Source: Pempheris klunzingeri
Taxonomy: Eukaryota; Chordata; Actinopteri; Acropomatiformes; Pempheridae
NCBI RefSeq assembly: GCF_042242105.1
Contig: NC_092016.1
Location: 11,112,501-11,176,500 of the forward strand
Direction of reading: 5' to 3'
Length of the DNA: 64,000 nucleotides
Below the pieces are notes generated by a model. It did no database searches, was not told where the DNA came from, and saw only the letters and a program-made list of their open reading frames with translations. The stretch's first letter is position 1. Each line of letters starts with the position of its first letter. Of this stretch, positions 1-11,324 are shown piece by piece. Made by a program: the position numbers and the translations under genes.

Positions 1-156
1 ATTATCCCTATTAATAAAACCATTATGTATCAGTCACACTTTTCATATCTTTTTTAAAATCGTCGACTCACGATGTGTGAATTTCTCAAACTGACCCCTC
101 CTTGTATTATTTGTCAATATTTTGTCATATAGCCTAGTATTGAATTCCTGGAATTA

Positions 157-3100
157 ATGGGAGTGGTGAGAGAGAACGGCAACGAACAGTCGTCACTTCC
201 TCCTGTGGTAAGAATTTAATGTGTTCGCTTTAACAACATGCCAAGTAGTGTTGAGACTGACCCATGTGGTGTCTGAAAGTCATCGATACCTTCTTGTCAC
301 ACAGCACACTCCACTCTCGTACGACTACGTCCTGGTCGCCAAAACAATTGACAACCAGGAGAGAGAGGCGTTCAAGAAGCAAACAGAGTACATCGAACAA
401 CTGAAAAAAAAGAACCTGAAAGTCACAGTAAGTCTTTAGTAACAAACAAAAACGTGTCTTTACTGCTGTGAAGACTACATGACTCATTCATTCACTTATC
501 TCGTCTTTGCTCATTCCTCTCGTAGAAAATTATAGACGATGACCTCGTCTTCTATGGGATTCAAGCACCTAAAGAAATTTTTGAGAAGTACAGGTATCTG
601 CTCAAAGTGTCAGATGCGTGTAACTGGAGCTCGGATCAGAACGTCGTGCCGCTCAGCACCAGGTAAAACATGTTGCCGAAGCTATTTTTGACATTTTAAG
701 CAATTGCTGATGCTGTTTGAGACGTCTCTGCTTCTAGTTTTTTCTAAATATGTCATATGGAGATGAGATCTTACTGGTAGTTGTGCTTTTATGAATTTGG
801 CATTCTGAAGGATCTATAAGCCCTGCTGTTCTTTGTCATTGCTAAGAGTCACATTTTCAAAGGCTGATGAATGAATGAATGAATGAATGAATGAATGAAG
901 TTTTAGTGACTCTTGCTGCAAGTTCATGTTAATAAGTGATACTCGTCTTCGTTTCAGGATAAGGATTGTCCATTTCATCTTGAATCACACGCCGATCCGT
1001 TCAGGAGGTGAGGTTTTACTACCCCAATACTCCCCAGGTAACCGGACACCTAATATTTCTCTTTCATGTTATTCTTCTCGCCTGTTCTTCCCAGAGGGTT
1101 TGCGGGACCTTATGAAGATGAAGGTTTTCGAGGCAAGGTTCTGCTTACATGAGGTGAAACTCGTCCTTCCTACAGACCGTATGACATATGATCGTGATCT
1201 GTCCTCAAGATTGCATGAATGAAGAGCAGAAACATGATCCACACATCCTCATGCTTGAGATAGTAACACTATTATCCACTGATAAGTCTCTTTTCATGTG
1301 GCCACCAAAATGTTTTGCTCTTCTTGAAAACATCTAAAATTATGAAGTGAAACTTGGCAGTGGCTTCTCAAAACAATACGTTGCTGCCAAAAAAAACGTC
1401 TTTGTTCACAGATTCGCTGTGTGAGTCATATTAATGCAGTGAGACATTCAGTGCATCAAGTGGGCATGTGTGTGAGCATGCATCGATGCACATGTGCACA
1501 TATAAGGAGGTGAAGTCGTTTCCACAAAATTAAATATCCAGAAAATCAAAATGTAAATATAGTTTCAAAGCTTATTTGAATAATTAGACACATGCAATTG
1601 GATGTTTATTTGATTATCGTAATTGTTTAAATAAGCTTGTAAAATCAGCAAGAGAAGAAGTACATCATGTTTTTCTATTGTTACATTGTAAGCCTCTCTT
1701 TTCAATTTGACGATATGCTGTGTTCAACCATATGTATGAAGCTCTTCTTCATGTTGTTTTTTTTTGTGCTTCTGTTCTCAGAAAAAGAAACAGAGAGAGC
1801 TGAAGGAGAGCTGGGCGCGATGGACAGCCTGTCTCCAAGGGCAACCCATAACTGCTGTCAGGTTTGGACTACAGCACAACAGCCTATTCATTACTCTGCT
1901 TTTTACAGTTGCAGTTATTGCTGCATTATTGTTTTCCGTGTCACCCTATTGTGAAGTAGGTTCAAGTATTTACAAGACAACAGCAATAATCATGTTACCC
2001 CCCCCACGCATGATGCAGGCATTGTTTGGACACAATATGTAAGATAATGCACAGTACTGAATGGTGGTACAAATCAGAGTTGTTAGAGTTGTTCAGATTA
2101 GCTGTGTGATAAAAGTTTCAGCCTTTTGATATAGTACCCATGTTAGGGGCAGCAGAAAAAACTAATAATTCATGCTGTAAAATGTACAATCAAGAATTTA
2201 TATATGTATATACAGTGTTTCTGTTTATGTGGTATGTAATTAAAGTACATTCTGTGCAGACTTTATACTTTGACAGTATAATTTTGCAAATGTTGGTTTT
2301 GTACCACATACCGTTCATAAACATATGCCTTAAACAGTGTAATGAATAGATAATTTGTTTGACATATTATTAACATATTGTAGTCATATTATAAAGAATA
2401 TTAGTACAATGAATACAGAAGGTAGACACAGCACTTGGTTCCACACATAGTTTTATCCTCGTATACAGTGTCTGTAAACTGCACATGTGCAATGTATATA
2501 TGTATGTGATTTTTCCATTATATTTCCAGTGCATATTTCCACCTCATTTTTTTTGGACATTTTCTCTGTGTGTGTTTGTGTGTTTGTGTGTGTTCTCATG
2601 TCAGGAACTACTTTGGGGAGAAAGTGGCCTTGTACTACCTGTGGTTGGGCTGGTACACATATCTGCTCATCCCCCCTGCTCTTATTGGGGTCATAGTCTT
2701 CCTTTATGGCCTCGCCTTCTTCAACAGCTCACCCCTCATGTAAGCTTCACCACAGCCGCACAGTGTCACTGCCTCAGAACAGAATTGTATGTGCTCTGTA
2801 ATAAGTACAGTGCTTGTTGTGTTTTAGAAAGGAGGTTTGTGATGCGGACACGATCATGTGTCCACTTTGTGACAACAGATGCAAAGTGTGGCAGCTCTCT
2901 GACACCTGCACGTATGCCAAGGTACATCAGTGCATTGACGGTAGACAGCTGAACCGTGTGCTTGTCTGCTTGCGCTCACTGCTGGTCTTGTCTGCCTACA
3001 GGTGAGCCTACTGTTTGACAATAACGGCACAGTGCTCTTTGCGATGTTCATGGCAGTGTGGGGTGAGTTCTGTGTGTCTATATGACATCTTGTGTCCTGA

Positions 3101-3941
3101 TCCCTGTTTGCTTCATAGCCATTTATGAAACAGTGCACATTTAATAGAAATAATTGAAAATCAGGGTGCAGAACTCTTCTCCAGTACTGTTGTTTATTCG
3201 CCCAAACGTTTTTGGCTGTACAAGATAAACTTGGACAAATGTGTCTTTTATCTGCCTTAAATGTATTTTACCCAACTGCCAGGATGTTTTTTTTAATTAT
3301 AATCGCTGAGACATGCACTGCCAAGGAGATGCCACATCACTGAGAGAACCTACTCGTCCTGGCAACTCACATCTTAATCAGACCCAGCCATCTGGCCGTG
3401 GGGGTGGTCAAGCAGTCATCTATAAGAAAATATAAATTCTCTTTCACTGCTTTATTCAGTTTTTTCTGCTTTTAATGCCTCCGTGTCTGTGTGGATTTAT
3501 AGTCTGTTGTCAGATCTGCTCTCATGTCAGTCCTACGAAAATAAGGATTCAGACAAAATGGTGATTTATTTAAGTGAAGTTTGTTTGCACAGCTGTGAGA
3601 AGAGAACACTTAAGAACAGCCACTGCAATATTGAAAGAAAAAAGTGATAACATGAGTATATGAGAGGAAATGTGAGAGGTGATAGAGGTGAGACTGAGGA
3701 AGAGAAAGAATGCATCAAGCAAAAGAAAAGAGGAACATTGATAATGCAGGACAAAATGTGGCCAGCTAAATGGAAGTTCTCTTATGATACTGGTTAAAAA
3801 AGCAAAAAGTAATACAGGTCAACAAAGGTCAACAATGGCTGGAGCTCACATGATGTAATTTACCGTCAAAGTAGCGCCACAGAGGAAGGGATCAGTTCCT
3901 GAGTTTTCTGCTGTCAAATGTCTGTTTTTAACTAAAGCTCT

Positions 3942-4000
<59 letters not shown>

Positions 4001-7000
4001 GTAGATAGGTAGATAGGTAGATAGATAGATAGATAGATGTCCCTGCAGACTTTATGATCTCTTACATAAATCTCTGATCTTCACAGCAACACTGTTTCTT
4101 GAGTTCTGGAAGAGACACCGGGCTTCCTATGTGTGTGAATGGAAAGTGTCTGATTGGTGTGAAGAGGAGGTATGATTCGTTTTATACATCACATCCCATG
4201 TCAGTAATATCAGGTCAGCGCTCATTGAATTTCATTGCTGTGTGTGTTTCTCTGTTATAATTAACTGCAGGAGGAGCTGATCCTGGAAATTGTGAACAAC
4301 GCAGACTGTGAACCAAAAAAATATAAGCACTCATACCTGCGCAGCACTCTGGTTTTGATCTGTGTCACAGTTATGGTGGGTGGCTTGTCATTGTTACACT
4401 CTGTTCATAAAGTATTTAAAAGGGCTTGAATGGCTTTAAAGTTTAGGTTAGAATAAGAATTACGGAAAGATGTAGTTAACAGAGGAGGCAGGTATATTGA
4501 TCCCACAATGAGTGTTTATGTGTTTCTACAGATACTGGTGATCATTGGCCTGACACATGCCTTAGTGGTGTTCAGGGTGATCGCAGCCGTGCTCTTGGCT
4601 GAGGGATCATGGGAGTTCCTGAGCAACCACTCCAACAGCGGAGCAATGATGCTAGGGGCCGTCCTGCATTACCTCATCATCACTGTCATGACACGGGTAC
4701 GCGGGTCTCTAAATGCGCACCTCTGTTTCTTTATCGTAATATTATTTTGTGACTCTGACTGTGTCTTTGCAGATCAACAGGGTTGTGGCCATGAAACTCT
4801 GTGAAATAGGTACGTTCTTACCTGTTCTAAGTATTTTTCATTTCCATATGGTACCAGATTTGAATGAGATGCTGATGTCCCACTCATGTTTATAGACAGA
4901 ATTAAACGTTAGCTGTAAAACATCCTACTTCTGAATAATAATTAATTGTTAGTAAATGTTAAACAAGCAGTCATTTGCATAGTCAATAACAGTTTGCAGT
5001 TGTAGTGAGGTGGGCAGTGAGAACAGGCAAGCAAATGCAGAGATGCAGTAATCAAACAAGAAGCAGGTCAGACGCACAGATAGCAGACAGATAACTGGCA
5101 GCAGGTTCAAGCAGGAAAGTTGTTTGGAACAGCAGCTTCACAACACAAATGATGTGGCTGGTCTTCTGTGCTGTGGCCCAAATCCAATATCCACTCTTAC
5201 AGACTTAAGATTTTCTGGACGTTTTTTTTATTTCAAATGCCCAGGAGGGCACACAGAGAAACTGGGAAGTGCTTGAGGGCTCTCTTGTGGACTTGTTGAC
5301 TCCTTTCTGCATACTTCCTAATAATTTTCTAAGGGGATTCACACACAAATCAGCAATCTTATGTTAAAAAAAATTTGAGAAATGACAAGTTTCATATATA
5401 GACAGCAGCAAGCACAGAGCCCTTATCATAGGATAGCATGATCATGTTCATAAACAAACAACAGCTTTCAGGGCTCAGCATGGACTTTGGAACTGGGCCA
5501 ACACATACACTCATCGGTTGTGAAGATGTGTGATAAGTCAGATGATTTTCAGAGGAAATTCGTGAGGGCACTTGGAGGGAAAGTGAGGCATGGCATGACT
5601 TTAAGTTAAGCGAGAGAGTCTGAGGCTGAAGAGCAAGAAGAGGGAGATAGTGCAGGAAATTATCATGATTATATGGGATGTTTAGGGCCCCTGTGCCGAG
5701 ATTTAGTCTGTTGGTTCTGTCATGTAGAATACAAGTTCCCATCCTCGGGGTCAGATCCCCCAAATGGTCATAAGACAAATTTGAGGGTTGGCAAATGAAT
5801 AAGAGTGGGTGAGGTTCTGCTTTCGTGAATTCATTTTTGGTATTTTGATATGTAATATTGCAAAGAAATTATTTTGAATTAATAAAAGGTAAACAGAGGG
5901 AATGATGTAAGAGATGTGAAATTGAAAGTCTATAGTGGGGCATCTCTCGGCTGTGTGGGATTGTGCCATCCATTGACCAAATAGTGAACTGCATGAACTC
6001 TGAGCATGAGGTCTGTCTTCACCAGAGAAAACAAGGTCGTTTGCTGCTACAGAGAAGAGTTTCACAGTCAAGATGTTCACCTTCCAGTTCTTCACCTATT
6101 TCTCCTCTCTCTTCTATGTGGCCTTTTTTCTTGGCAGGTAAGAACTAACGGACTAATGTAAGGGCTGAAAATTCAATATTCACACTTTGTCATAGGTGTC
6201 ATATAGTATATTGGTATCAAAAAAATATGATTATTATTATAATTTCAGCTCTAGATGCAGTTTTCAGTCCCACACAACACACTGTAATGATCTAAAAGAC
6301 CCTAAATTAACGTCCAAATGAAAGGACCTCGCTGTCCTCACTTATTAAAGCTCAGTATCCCACATTAACCTGAAAGACTAAAAATGGCGTGTGTGTGTAA
6401 CATACATGACAGGATTAATGGCCATCCTGGTGGTTATGTCCGAATCGCAGGGAAATGGAGGCTAGAGGAGGTGAGCATAGATATTTACCCCATCTAGAAT
6501 GACTAAATGTCCATTTTTATGTTTTTACATGCAATTTTTTTTTGCATTTGAATATTGTATCTAATTGCATTCCAAACACTCTGCTCTCCCCTGTGTAGTG
6601 TCATCCTAGTGGGTGTCTCACAGACCTGTTCATCCAAATGGCAATTATAATGGTACTCAAGCAAACCATCAGCAATGTCTTTGAGTTCGCGGGCCCGTAA
6701 GTAATAATCAGATTTTATGATCATATACTGCTCTGTGTAATGCACTGTGTAGTCCACTTTATTTACATTGGTTCTGGGATTTTGAAAGCCACCTTCTCTT
6801 GTTTGAATCAGCTGGTTCTGCAGGTGGTTGAAGAGAAGAAGGACCCAGAAGCTACAGCGGAAATGTGCCCACTGCTACCTGAAAGACGAATCAGAGACCA
6901 AACATGGAGCTGAACTGTGCGACAACTGCAAGCTTAGAAACTGGGTCAGCAACTACCGCCTCAATGACGTTGACTCCTTCAGCCTGTTCAATGAGTTTCT

Positions 7001-9734
7001 GGAGATGGGTATGTACTATGCTGATGGAAAAAATGTAGACAAGAGAAAAATTTTGGCCTGGTTTTGGCCAATAATGTTGTTTTCTCCCTGTAGTGATCCA
7101 GTTCAGCTTTACCACCATATTTGTGGCAGCGTTTCCTCTTGCTCCTCTGCTAGCTCTCATTAATAATATAATTGAGATACGTTTGGATGCCATTAAAATG
7201 GTCACGCTAGAGCGCCGGCTGGTTCCCAAGAAAACCAACGATATTGGTGAGGGTCACTTTTTTAAGAATGACTCTTAATAAAACATTGTTTGTCCATTCA
7301 TACTGGAGGTAAACGTCTCCTCACATCACCGTTTCCTCTCTTCAGGTGTGTGGATACACGTGTTGGAGGCTATCGGTGTCTTAGCAGTCATCGCTAACGG
7401 GCTGGTCATTGGTGTATCATCAGACTTCATCCCTCGGCTGGTGTACCGGTACCGCTATGGCCCATGTGCCAACGGCACGACAGCAGATATTGAGTGAGAA
7501 TGTGCATTGTTCTAGAAAATGTTTGTGCTCTGTCATGTTTTATGCAACTCTCATGTTTAAATCAATTCTTCTCTTTTTCCAGCTGCATGGCTGGCTACAT
7601 CAACAACTCTCTTTCCATTGCACGAATGGATGACCACAAGATAGGCAACGAGTTTGCAGCTTCTCAGATGGTCACTCCGAGTGGCTTGAATGTTTCCTAC
7701 TGCAGGTTTGTTCTCTTTTAATCTTATTTGTCCTCGACAGCTGAAGAGCTATTTAACCGGCACGATTCTGACATTTAGATGAGGAGAAACCAGAGTCAGA
7801 ACATATCATTTGAGTAACCACAGAATTGAAAGCACATATTTTTTGCTTTTCACCAGTGTTAATTACTGTTCAGTGTTCGCAGTACATTTAAATGTTATTC
7901 TCCTGGTGGTGTTGCACTGTTACCATGCGTATGAAGACTGTGTATCCTCAAGTAATAGAAATGCTTTATAGATAAAGCTTACATTATTCTCAAAAATAGG
8001 GGCATCGCTCCAGTTGCTACACAGCCATCTACTGTGGGTTGATATCGTAAAAGAAACAACTGATAAGCTGATCTACTTTCTGTTCTGTTTCTCTTCACAG
8101 CTACAAAGACTACAGGAGCAACGAGGACTATAGTCTCACCCCCCAGTTCTGGCTAATTTTAGCAGTGCGCTTTGCATTTGTTATCCTGTTTGAGGTAAGA
8201 AACCACCACTCTTTTTTTCTCACACTGATTTCATTCAGCAATTCACAGATAAGTTCAAAATGATGAGCTGAGCTTTACCAAAATCAGGAAGTGGTAGCGA
8301 AGAGATGTAGACATGCAATCAGCAATTCTGCAGTGAATAAAAGCAATAAAACACTATATTTATGTTCATATTTAGGACTGAAGACTAAGGACAAAGAGCA
8401 CACATATAAAGTCACTTTAAGTCGTTACAGTAAATTCTAATGAACATGCACACAAAGACACACATCTAGACATACTTACACATGTACATGCATACATACA
8501 CCTACACACAGCTTACCTACAGCCTACCCAGAAGTCTCCGGAAATAGTACTTTTGAATGAACAGTCATGCAGTGTTATCTTTAATGAAACCATATCTTCA
8601 CAAATAGTAAGAAGATTACATTACAACGTTTTCCTGTCTGCTTGTAGCACGTTGTCGTCATATGCAAGTTCATCGCTGCCTGGTTTGTACCGAGCGCCCC
8701 CATGCAGGTCAAGAATGACAGACTCTTTGATAAACTCAACAGGCTAAAAGAGGAACTCAGGTGAGTCTCAAATGATATGCGGTTAGACTGGTGTGGCAGC
8801 TAACTGTCTTACTCATTAGTTTTCAAACTGTTGTGCAATAACAATATAACAAAGCACGTGCAACTTGTGATTTTGGTTAAATATTGTAAAGCAAGCACAT
8901 AAGCTAATAGCGTGGTCCCCAAAGTTTACTGCCTGTTTTAACAAACAAAAGACACATATAGCCGTATATATTTGCAGAGATCTCAGGAGCAAGATGCCTT
9001 ATTACCCTGTTAACGGTCTGTCTATGTTGTGCTCTACATGTCCTTTGGCTTTCTAAAAAAGTCTAGCGAAGCTGAATCTTGATAGCCCTCCTAGCAGTAG
9101 AGAGCTTTTTCTGACTTATCAGAGTGTCAGCTGTGAACAGATAGAATAAATAACATTAACGAAGGCTCATTTTACTGCAATGCAATGCCGCACATTAATG
9201 CTGTTGTTAGATAAACTTGCGTTGGACAAGTCAGCATGTCTGCTATGAATATGCTCTATTTAACTTTGGTTCCACTCCACATTTTACCCTCCACTGTTTG
9301 GGAACCACTGCATTAAACTTTTGTAAAAGTCACCCTGACCTGAGATTTGATCCCATTGTTTTAGCGCTTTGATGTGACAGTGTGTCTAAAATGAATGCAA
9401 ATGAATGGCTGCAGGATAGATACACAGGACAGCTGCATTACTCCTCTGATTCCATATGAATCATTTCTAAGAGGTGTACATCTAAAAAAATAAATATTCC
9501 ATCCAAATGTAATGGTACTTTATTTTGACATTTTTAATCCTAATTGCTAAAACGATGACTCATAAATACAAATGTGGCATTTGTACTTTGTAGCTCTAAT
9601 TATGTGGGTTTTTTTCCTCAAAAGTTTGTTTTTAAGATTGTGCTTTTTTTTGTGACCATTTATAGTCTCTGTGACATAGATGCTGTAACCAACCAATCTT
9701 TGCTTTTATTTCCTACAGTTCATTTGAAGCGTGA
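157..9734 (+). CDS. ano9: Anoctamin 9 (TMEM16J), 23 coding exons, 759 aa
   Basis: Exons: 157-207, 305-427, 526-662, 958-1007, 1095-1153, 1782-1861, 2605-2739, 2828-2921, 3002-3062, 4087-4169, 4271-4375, 4532-4696, 4773-4809, 6026-6137, 6413-6470, 6599-6696, 6824-7008, 7094-7246, 7346-7493, 7583-7705, 8101-8194, 8648-8760, 9719-9734. Every junction is GT-AG and keeps phase; the sum is 2280 nt. The family comprises ten-helix membrane proteins that act as Ca2+-dependent lipid scramblases or ion channels; ANO9 is epithelial and its activity is less settled. Visible landmarks are DYVLVAK near the N-terminus, [10 protein letters not shown] before TM1, [14 protein letters not shown]-like TM7 with [10 protein letters not shown], and SDFIPRLVY after TM8. 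Human ANO9 is 782 aa, so the length fits. The start is the weak point: ATG 157 has an in-frame stop at 130-132, but an acceptor AG at 136-137 would allow this to be an internal exon with the true start outside the window. Exon 17 carries an unusual CxxC-x14-CxxC motif. Confidence 0.94.
867..899. repeat. (ATGA)n microsatellite
   Basis: About eight tandem ATGA units lie in ano9 intron 3, between the exons ending at 662 and starting at 958. Confidence 0.9.
3943..4038. repeat. (GATA)n microsatellite in ano9 intron 9
   Basis: About 24 GATA-type units, with GGTAGATA interruptions in the middle. The array ends 48 bp before exon 10 at 4087, within the 1 kb intron 3063-4086. Confidence 0.95.
4810..6025 (+). 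other. ano9 intron 13
   Basis: This 1.2 kb intron is the largest in ano9. I see no coding exon in it. The purine-rich stretch around 5000-5140 looks like decayed interspersed repeat, but I cannot name the family. Confidence 0.7.
8761..9718 (+). other. ano9 intron 22, with possible decayed MITE
   Basis: This intron separates the long penultimate exon from a 16-nt last coding exon. Its middle runs from GTGGTCCCCAAAG near 8912 to TTTGGGAACCACTG near 9297-9310. Such inverted ends resemble teleost elements that begin CAGTGGTTCCCAA, so it may be an old non-autonomous transposon copy. Confidence 0.4.
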
Positions 9735-10282
9735 CAGCATCCAGACATTTTAATGGTACACATTTTCCCCTGAGGACATGAACCCGGTGTTGCCTTGTGC
9801 ATAAAAGTGTCTAGACTATCACAGTGTTGAGTCCCTTTCAAAGCCATTAATCATCTCTCTGAAGAGTTCAGACGGAGGGCTCTCACTCTGTCGTATTGTT
9901 TGCAGTCAAATGTTTCAGTGCTGGCTATCTGGATTCTCATCTGTCAAATGGACTTTGGAGGCAGACAGATTTTTTTCTTGTACAGTAACTGATTTTACTG
10001 ACCGCGTCTTTCATGAGATTATTCTTATTCTATTTTAAGAATGCACTAATAGCTTACTGTTGGATCTCTATATTTGTGAGACGTATGTGAGTGTTTTTAT
10101 TGAAAGCCTAAACATAATTTATAATGCTACTGCACATACAGTACCGATTGTGTGTTAAGATGTTGCCTTATACTGTAAAAAAGCACCGTGATGAATGTCA
10201 TTACTGCAGTAAGTAAAATCCAATGGTGTCTTTTGTAAATCAGACACAAGAATGTTTTGCATTATAATATTTTATATTGTTG

Positions 10283-10288
10283 AATAAA
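10283..10288 (+). other. Poly(A) signal, ano9
   Basis: AATAAA lies 549 bp after the ano9 stop codon and is the first canonical signal downstream of it. It sits in AT-rich sequence typical of a 3' end. The ano9 3' UTR would therefore be about 9735-10310. Confidence 0.65.
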
Positions 10289-10310
10289 ATAGAAAACTTT
10301 TGGCCTCATG

Positions 10311-11040
10311 TAATATCTTTTAAATTGTGTGAAGTACATAAAAGGTGTGTCATATTTGACATTTTTGACATTTTGTGCCGGTGCCATATGCATTACTTTT
10401 TGACAGTAGTTTAATAGTAGTGACATTTATGTCAGTGGTGTCGTCTCGGCCATAGCTGTCAGTGAGGACGCAGAGATCGTGTCCTCCTACTCCACTGATT
10501 AGGGGAATTTGGGGGATTTAATGGCTTGAGGAAAACCTTACAAATGGTGTCTTTTTAGAGCTGATTTTAGTATCTCATAGTCTCAGTATCTTTACACTAA
10601 AGCATTCCCCAATGAGGTACGCTTTACAAAGCGTTTATAAGTTGTACATTTATTAATAAAACTGACTGGACACTGAAACAGGCTGTTGACAATCTGGACC
10701 AAAAACTATTTATAACTTAATGATAAAAAAAAGTCTTCATTACTTATTTTCACATTTATATCAACATCGAAATGTTATGTAAAAGTGAGAAACCCATGAA
10801 CAATTATTAATGGATTACTAACATTGATAATTACAAACTATAACACCAAACAATACCAAACAGAAATAATAAACACCAATAAATATGATTTATACTAGCA
10901 AATCTGTTTACCATTGTCAAAGCCATCTTTATAAATCCTGTGTTTAAGGTGTCTGACTAAAAACATTTATACTAAATATAAGAACCATATGTGTGGATTT
11001 ACTTTAGGGCCACACAGATGTAGTTTATGGGACTTTTCCA
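10311..11040. other. ano9-sigirr intergenic spacer
   Basis: AT-rich spacer between the probable ano9 3' end and the GC-richer sigirr promoter. I see no gene, RNA or clear repeat in it. Confidence 0.6.
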
Positions 11041-11324
11041 GCACCATCTCTTCTCTCAGGTTTCGCTGGAACGCAGGTGGAAACCGGTGCGCGCGTCACG
11101 TGACCCCCGGGGAGCCAATGGGCAGCAGAGTTTCAGGTCCCTCCAGGTGCTGTTGACTCACCATAAAGCAGACGTCCGCGTAGTCACCTGCACGGCTCTG
11201 CCCGACGTGACCGCAGCGTAACAAAGTCGTCAGTGATGTAGGTTTACAGAAAAACTCCGCTCGGTTCACTTTTCCCTCAACTGAAGAAGGAGGAAGAGGA
11301 AGAAGAGGAGGAAGGCTGCGGCTC
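11041..11324 (+). promoter_or_regulatory. sigirr promoter and 5' UTR
   Basis: Base composition changes to GC-rich with several CpG just upstream of the sigirr ATG. A perfect 10-bp palindrome, GTCACGTGAC, sits at 11095-11104; it is an E-box of the kind bound by USF/MITF/TFE-type bHLH-zip factors. A CCAAT box (GCCAATGGG) lies at 11115-11119. I see no convincing TATA box. A purine-rich GGA/GAA tract at 11284-11315 precedes the ATG and would be in the 5' UTR. The transcription start is not determined. Confidence 0.5.
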
